64,000 nucleotides of DNA, taken from positions 78,403 through 142,402 of the forward strand of contig JANRIO010000124.1 of assembly GCA_033764875.1 (NCBI GenBank), given 5' to 3'. Shown here one piece after another: positions 60,029 to 64,000 of this stretch (the first letter of the stretch is position 1; every line of letters starts with the position of its first letter). The notes beneath the pieces are model-generated. The model saw only the letters and a program-made list of their open reading frames with translations, did no database searches and had not been told where the DNA came from. Both the position numbers and the translations under genes were made by a program. This DNA is from AWTP1-13 sp033764875 (GTDB lineage: Bacteria; Pseudomonadota; Alphaproteobacteria; Rhizobiales; Hyphomicrobiaceae).

Positions 60029-62413
60029 CTAGGGGCGGAGGCCGGCCCGCATCTGCGCCAGCGCGCCCGCCACCGGCCGGAAGCTGTAGACGATGCGATG
60101 CCGGCCCTGCGGCACGGCGACGGCGCGGAACAGCACGTTGGCCTGCAGGATCGGCACGGGCTTGCCGTCGAGCTCGGCGCGCCACCACGGATGCCACGGG
60201 TCGTTGAGCACGGCCCAGCCGCCCGTGTCGCTGTCGGCCTCGAGCTCGATCCGCGTGTTGCGGTAGTCGACAATGCGCACGCGCCCTGTGCCGCCCTCGG
60301 GCCCGGGGCGCACCGCGCCCTCCGGCAGCAGCACCGTCGACGTGAGATCGACGTCCGGCCAGCGCCCCTCGCGCAGCATCGCCTCGAAGTCGGCGGCCAC
60401 GGCCCGGGTGGCGAACAGAACGCGGTCGAGCGCTTGCCGGTTCTCGTAGATGTAGCCGTCGGGCGTGTGGGCGACGAGCGGCAGGTCGCCCTCCTTCAGC
60501 GTCTTGTCCATCGCCTCCACCGGGATGCCGGTGGCGATGAAGCGCAGGCCGAGCAGGTTGGCCAGCGGCGAGCGGTAGGAGGGAAACAGCGCCGAGAACT
60601 TGCGCTGGTCGGGGAGGCCTACGTGATCCTCGGCGCCGACCGCCCGGCTGTAGAGCTGCAGCCGCAGGGGGTTGTAGCCGAGCGTGTTCTCCAGCCCGTG
60701 CGTGATGCTGGCGTTGGGCCAGTGGAAGCCGAGCCCGGCGAGCTCGATGCGGTCGCGGCGCGTCGCGTTGCGCACCTGGTGCGCCTTGAGAAAGGCGATG
60801 GTCTCGCTGCGCGTCCGGGGCTCGAGGACGTCGTAGGCGGAGGCCGGCATCGCGGTGGAGGAGCTCGGCCCGTTGTTGAAGGCGAGGTCGGCGGCAAGCA
60901 GCGCGGCCATGGCCATGGCGGCCTGCCGGGGCCGGGTGCGCAGGACGGGCCGCAGCGCCATCAGCAACGCCGCCGAGGCGCCGAAGAACAGGGCCGCGAG
61001 CGCCGCCGGCACCGGCAGCAGGGCCAGCCGGTCGATGGCGATCCCGCACAGCAGGGCGAGGCCGCCCGCCCCGGCAAGGACCTTGGCCAGGGTGCGCAGG
61101 TGGCGCGCCTCCCGCGCCGGCGCGTAGGCCTCCTCCCGCATCAGGCAATGCACGGCGTAGCCCGCCAGGATGGCGCCGAGCGCCCCCATCAGGAAGGTCG
61201 CATCCGCCGGCCGCCGGTACAGCGATACGCCGGGCACCACCGCGTAGAGGACCCGGAACACCGGCGTGTACTTGCCGAGCGCGTACAGCACCATCACCGC
61301 GGCGGCGACGGTGAAGAAGCGGATCTCGCCGCGCCACAGGTCCCCGCGCAGCGCGGCGAGGCCGATCAGGATCAACGGCAGCGCGCCGATGTAGAGCACG
61401 CCCATGTTCTGGGCGACGAACAGGTCCGTGCCGGCCCAGGCGAAGCTCGGCGGCCCCCAGTAGTCGGCCATCCGGCCGGCGGCGCCGAACAGGTTGGGCG
61501 CGACCAGCGTCAGCAGCAGCGCCGGATGCAGCGAGCCGCGCGCGGCGCCCGCGTAGTCGATGCTGGGCCGGTTGGAGCCCGCCGTCATCAGGGCCGTCAG
61601 CAGGATCGGCAGCGCGATCAGCGCCGCGCACGCCACCGCGCCCGCAAGGCCCGGCAGCAGCGCCGCCCGGGCCGCCTTCAGCGGAAAGCGCGCCTGACCG
61701 ATGCGCCACAGCGCGTAGGCGGCAAGCAGGTAGATCGAGAGCAGCGCCACCTGGTCCCGCCCGAGCAGGATGAAGCCCGCCGCGAGCCCCGCGCCGATGC
61801 CGTAGCCGACGGAGCGCCGCGCCAGCGCCCGGTCGAGGAGGAAGAGGGCGAACGGCAGGTAGGCGAGGCTCAGCACCTGGCCGATGTGCTGGATGCGCCA
61901 GGCCATGGAGGCGCCGTAGCAGAAGGCGAGCGCCGCCACCACCCCGCCCGACCAGTGCCAGCCGCGCTCCATGAACCAGGCGATCAGCACGAGCCCCGAC
62001 AGCGCGATCATGGCCAGCAGCGTCGCATCCACCGCCCACAGGCTGGGCGCGCTCGTGATCAGCGCCAGCACCAGGAACGGCGGCGAGAAGATCATCGCCT
62101 GCGGGTCGGCGATCTGGGGGTGGCCGGAGAAGGCGTAGGGCAGCCACGAGGGGTCGTCGCCGCCGGCGAGGCTGCGGGCGAGGAACTGGATCTGCGGCAG
62201 GAAGGTCGCCTTGGCGTCCCAGGGAATGGTGACGATGCCGGTGAGCCACGGCCAGCCGATCAGCGCCGCACCCGCCAGGAATGCCGCTGCCATGGGCCAG
62301 AACTTGCGCCAGTCGAAGCTCGCCACCCGTCTGTCCCTCACCTGCGGCTCGCCTCGATCCCTGGCACCGCCGCGCTTTGCGGCGTGCGTCACGCCCGTCG
62401 GCCGGCCTTCCAT
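60029..62413 (-). CDS. YfhO-like large membrane protein (GT-C glycosyltransferase-like)
   Basis: A 794-residue membrane protein. Twelve or more helices occupy about residues 30-500, followed by a soluble domain of about 270 residues (YDVLEPRTRSETIAFLKAHQ through WHPWWRAELDGKPVPILQAN). The N-terminal loop IPWDAKATFLPQIQFLARSL and the soluble NDPWHPWWRAELDGK region are typical of YfhO-family proteins, which resemble GT-C glycosyltransferases. The substrate is unknown; glycosylation of envelope polymers has been proposed for relatives. The ATG at 62413 was chosen; an in-frame TTG upstream is possible. Its C-terminus faces the ABC half-transporter on the same strand. Confidence 0.85.
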   Translation of the reverse strand: MEGRPTGVTHAAKRGGARDRGEPQVRDRRVASFDWRKFWPMAAAFLAGAALIGWPWLTGIVTIPWDAKATFLPQIQFLARSLAGGDDPSWLPYAFSGHPQIADPQAMIFSPPFLVLALITSAPSLWAVDATLLAMIALSGLVLIAWFMERGWHWSGGVVAALAFCYGASMAWRIQHIGQVLSLAYLPFALFLLDRALARRSVGYGIGAGLAAGFILLGRDQVALLSIYLLAAYALWRIGQARFPLKAARAALLPGLAGAVACAALIALPILLTALMTAGSNRPSIDYAGAARGSLHPALLLTLVAPNLFGAAGRMADYWGPPSFAWAGTDLFVAQNMGVLYIGALPLILIGLAALRGDLWRGEIRFFTVAAAVMVLYALGKYTPVFRVLYAVVPGVSLYRRPADATFLMGALGAILAGYAVHCLMREEAYAPAREARHLRTLAKVLAGAGGLALLCGIAIDRLALLPVPAALAALFFGASAALLMALRPVLRTRPRQAAMAMAALLAADLAFNNGPSSSTAMPASAYDVLEPRTRSETIAFLKAHQVRNATRRDRIELAGLGFHWPNASITHGLENTLGYNPLRLQLYSRAVGAEDHVGLPDQRKFSALFPSYRSPLANLLGLRFIATGIPVEAMDKTLKEGDLPLVAHTPDGYIYENRQALDRVLFATRAVAADFEAMLREGRWPDVDLTSTVLLPEGAVRPGPEGGTGRVRIVDYRNTRIELEADSDTGGWAVLNDPWHPWWRAELDGKPVPILQANVLFRAVAVPQGRHRIVYSFRPVAGALAQMRAGLRP

Positions 62414-62609
62414 AAAGCCCACATCGGCCCCCGCCAAGCGGTTGCGCGGCCCACGCGCGGCCCCTGGGCCGGCGCCGCCGCGGTTGAGCCGGCGGCCGCC
62501 GCGCCGGCACGGCCCTTTTCTCGGCTATCTGCATTTGTCCGGGGCCCTGCCGGGTCGCAGGCGGCGCGCGCCGCCCGGATAGGCCGGCGCCCCTGTCCGC
62601 GGGGCAAGG

Positions 62610-62639
62610 CCCCGGACTGGCGCTGCGCGCCATCCGGGG
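62610..62639. repeat. CCCCGGACTGGCGC cruciform repeat, copy E
   Basis: Identical over 30 nt to copy D at 57041-57070, with matching flanks on both sides. It forms a complete palindrome with a GGCGC/GCGCC core. Confidence 0.8.
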
Positions 62640-62811
62640 ACGCACAAGGCAAAGGTCTGCGCGGGCCCGCGGTGCGCAGCCAGCGCTGCGCCAGTGCAGC
62701 CCGCCGGGGCCTTCCCCCGCGTGCGGCGGCGTGGGGCGTCGGCGGCGGCATGCGTTTGGAGCTGGTCTCTCCGCCCGGACGGGAGAGGATGCTCGCACAA
62801 GCAACAAGCCA

Positions 62812-62849
62812 GAGCATTTGCCGTGCGCGAGCGCGAACGGTAAATGCTC
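62812..62849. repeat. GAGCATTTGCCGT palindrome upstream of the RibD-C gene
   Basis: GAGCATTTGCCGT (62812-62824) and ACGGTAAATGCTC (62837-62849) pair over 13 bp with one G-T, around a GCGC-GA-GCGC mini-stem. It lies 80 nt before the RibD-C start. The sequence recalls AGAGCATTT-type dispersed palindromes of Hyphomicrobiales; a regulator site is the alternative. Confidence 0.6.
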
Positions 62850-62929
62850 ATAGTGTCGGCCATCGCGCAGCCGCCGCATCCCGAGGCGGGCAGGCGCGAC
62901 GCGGCAGTGACGGAGGATCTCTCGAGCGC

Positions 62930-63670
62930 ATGACGGCACGCCCCCCAGCACCCGGCTCCGAGGCCGCCGCGGCGGACCCGCTGGCGCCGATCCGCAGCGC
63001 CCCCGCCGACCGCCCGTTCGTCGTCGCCCAGCTCGGCCAGTCGCTCGACGGCCGCATCGCCCTCGACAGCGGCGAGAGCCGATGGATCAACAACGGCTCG
63101 GCGCTCGACCACCTGCATGCCCTGCGCGCCGCGGTCGACGCCGTGGTGGTGGGTGCCGGCACGGTGGCCGCCGACGACCCGCGCCTCAACGTGCGCCGCG
63201 TGCCGGGCCGCTCGCCCGCGCGCGTGGTCATCGATCCCTCCGGGCGCCTGCTCCCCGACGCCAAGTGCCTCGATCGCGACGGCTGCGACGTCTACCTGGT
63301 GCGCGGCGACGATGCGTCTGTGCCGCCGGGCCTCGCCGCCCGCGTGCGGCTGGTGACGGTCCCGCGCGAAGGCGCCCACATGCCCCCCCGCGCCATCGTC
63401 GCGGCGCTGTTCGGCCTCGGCCTGCGCCGCCTCCTGGTCGAGGGTGGGGCGATGACCGTGTCATCCTTCATTGCCGATGGCGCGGTAGACAGGCTGCACG
63501 TGCTGCTGGCGCCGGTCATCCTCGGCTCCGGCAAGCCGGGCCTCGCCCTGCCGCCGCTCGCCCGCCTCGCCGACGCGCTGCGCCCGCGAACAACCGTGCA
63601 TGTGCTGGCGGACGGTGATGTGCTATTCGATTGTGACCTGCGAACGCAATGCCAGGCGCCCCAGGGATGA
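62930..63670 (+). CDS. RibD C-terminal-domain reductase
   Basis: A 246-residue protein with the RibD C-terminal (dihydrofolate-reductase-like) fold alone. Key segments are PFVVAQLGQSLDGRIALDSG, ESRWINNGSALDHLHALRAA, VDAVVVGAGTVAADDPRLNV, and GLGLRRLLVEGGAMTVSSFI (NADPH-binding, about residues 165-185). True RibD also has an N-terminal deaminase domain, absent here, so it probably is a stand-alone pyrimidine reductase or related NADPH reductase. The ATG at 62930 follows GAGGATC at a long spacing. A cytochrome b561-type gene follows 41 nt downstream and may be co-transcribed. Confidence 0.9.
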   Translation: MTARPPAPGSEAAAADPLAPIRSAPADRPFVVAQLGQSLDGRIALDSGESRWINNGSALDHLHALRAAVDAVVVGAGTVAADDPRLNVRRVPGRSPARVVIDPSGRLLPDAKCLDRDGCDVYLVRGDDASVPPGLAARVRLVTVPREGAHMPPRAIVAALFGLGLRRLLVEGGAMTVSSFIADGAVDRLHVLLAPVILGSGKPGLALPPLARLADALRPRTTVHVLADGDVLFDCDLRTQCQAPQG

Positions 63671-63710
63671 GCCCGCCAGGGCGCGCCCACGACCGAGGTG
63701 AATCCGAGCC

Positions 63711-64000
63711 ATGACCGCATCCACCGCTGCCGCCGCGCAATCCTACAGCCCCCTTGCCCGCCGCCTGCACTGGTGGACGGTGGCGCTGCTCGCCATCCAG
63801 CTTCCCCTCGGCATCGCCATGGTGCGCATCGACGGCTTCCCGGCCGGGCTCTACACCTTCCACAAGCTGCTCGGCCTGATCATCCTGCTGCTCGTCGTCG
63901 TGCGCCTCGCCTACCGGCTGATCAACGGCGCGCCCGCCGACGAGCCGAGCCTCAACGCCTTCGAGAAGCTGGCGAGCCACCTCGTGCATTGGACGCTCTA
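63711..64000 (+). CDS. cytochrome b561-family protein (partial)
   Basis: The first 96 residues of a di-haem membrane cytochrome cut by the window edge. After a short leader, YSPLARRLHWWTVALLAIQL carries a predicted haem-ligand His at the start of the first helix. A second helix region TFHKLLGLIILLLVVVRLAY has the next His and Arg, as in cytochrome b561 proteins of the YceJ/CybB type that move electrons from ubiquinol. A third segment SHLVHWTL begins with further His residues. The ATG at 63711 follows GAGGTGAATCCGAGCC. It follows the RibD-C gene on the same strand. Confidence 0.9.
   Translation, partial: MTASTAAAAQSYSPLARRLHWWTVALLAIQLPLGIAMVRIDGFPAGLYTFHKLLGLIILLLVVVRLAYRLINGAPADEPSLNAFEKLASHLVHWTL

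Larger units (their letters stand above)
62414..62929. other. repeat-bearing divergent promoter region
   Basis: A 516-nt gap between the divergent YfhO-like and RibD-C genes. It contains a cruciform element identical to one 5.5 kb away (62610-62639) and a 38-nt GAGCATTT palindrome (62812-62849). No credible gene is present. Confidence 0.5.

Noticed and set aside
60098..63670. A 1,190-codon plus-strand open frame opposite the YfhO-like gene running into the RibD-C gene
   Set aside because: Only its last part (62930 onward) is real. The rest is antisense to a well-supported membrane protein and has shadow composition.

Overview
The window is high-GC chromosomal DNA from an alphaproteobacterium, most probably a member of the Hyphomicrobiales (Rhizobiales). 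The evidence is gene order and content: dapF-mtaB-ftsY-yciB, map-radC, hisS-hisZ-hisG with a short-form HisG, a cyclic beta-glucan exporter of the NdvA/ChvA type, and a 31-residue lysine/alanine histone-H1-like gene. I did not recognise the genus. No rRNA, tRNA, CRISPR array, transposase or phage gene was found. Nearly all of the window is protein coding. The gaps hold palindromic repeats, several intrinsic terminators and two structured RNA candidates.

Layout. 1-5.8 kb: a partial aldehyde dehydrogenase, a small secreted protein, asd, a MarR regulator, two tandem YciB septation-protein paralogs and ftsY. 5.8-12.3 kb: mtaB and dapF, translationally coupled to ftsY by GTGA overlaps; then a PQQ-type sugar dehydrogenase, a polytopic membrane protein, a DUF2189-like protein and an orphan CheW. 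12.3-14.2 kb: a soluble double-PAS chemoreceptor. 15-19 kb: ffh, an acetyltransferase, rpsP (without rimM-trmD-rplS) and an AraC/MGMT fusion. 19-24.4 kb: small conserved proteins, an orphan substrate-binding protein, an S10 peptidase, and an AhpD/GNAT pair divergent from a MarR gene. 24.4-30 kb: leuD and leuC separated by small genes, two of them predicted zincins. 30-34 kb: lysR, trxB, radC, map. 34-39 kb: H1-like peptide, VOC protein, an isolated sdhB, an AraC fragment, methyltransferase, HAD nucleotidase, argB. 39.5-45.5 kb: a Clp-N/proline-rich membrane protein, an MHS transporter with a large insert, and a TetR/reductase pair around a near-perfect operator. 45.7-49.3 kb: a CecR/YbhGFR-like TetR-efflux operon. 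49.6-55 kb: an orphan P-loop ATPase and hisG-hisZ-hisS. 55-64 kb: NdvA-like exporter, a conserved unknown, an ABC half-transporter with altered catalytic residues, a YfhO-like membrane protein, a RibD-C reductase and a partial cytochrome b561.

Functional themes are amino-acid biosynthesis (asd, dapF, leuCD, argB, hisGZS), protein targeting (ffh, ftsY), translation and tRNA modification (rpsP, map, hisS, mtaB), envelope export, and many small TetR/MarR/LysR units. No complete novel multi-gene system was found. The leads I rate highest are the Clp-N/proline-rich membrane protein, the orphan P-loop ATPase, the degenerate ABC exporter, the H1-like gene with its long non-coding leader, and the two RNA candidates upstream of leuC and of the chemoreceptor.
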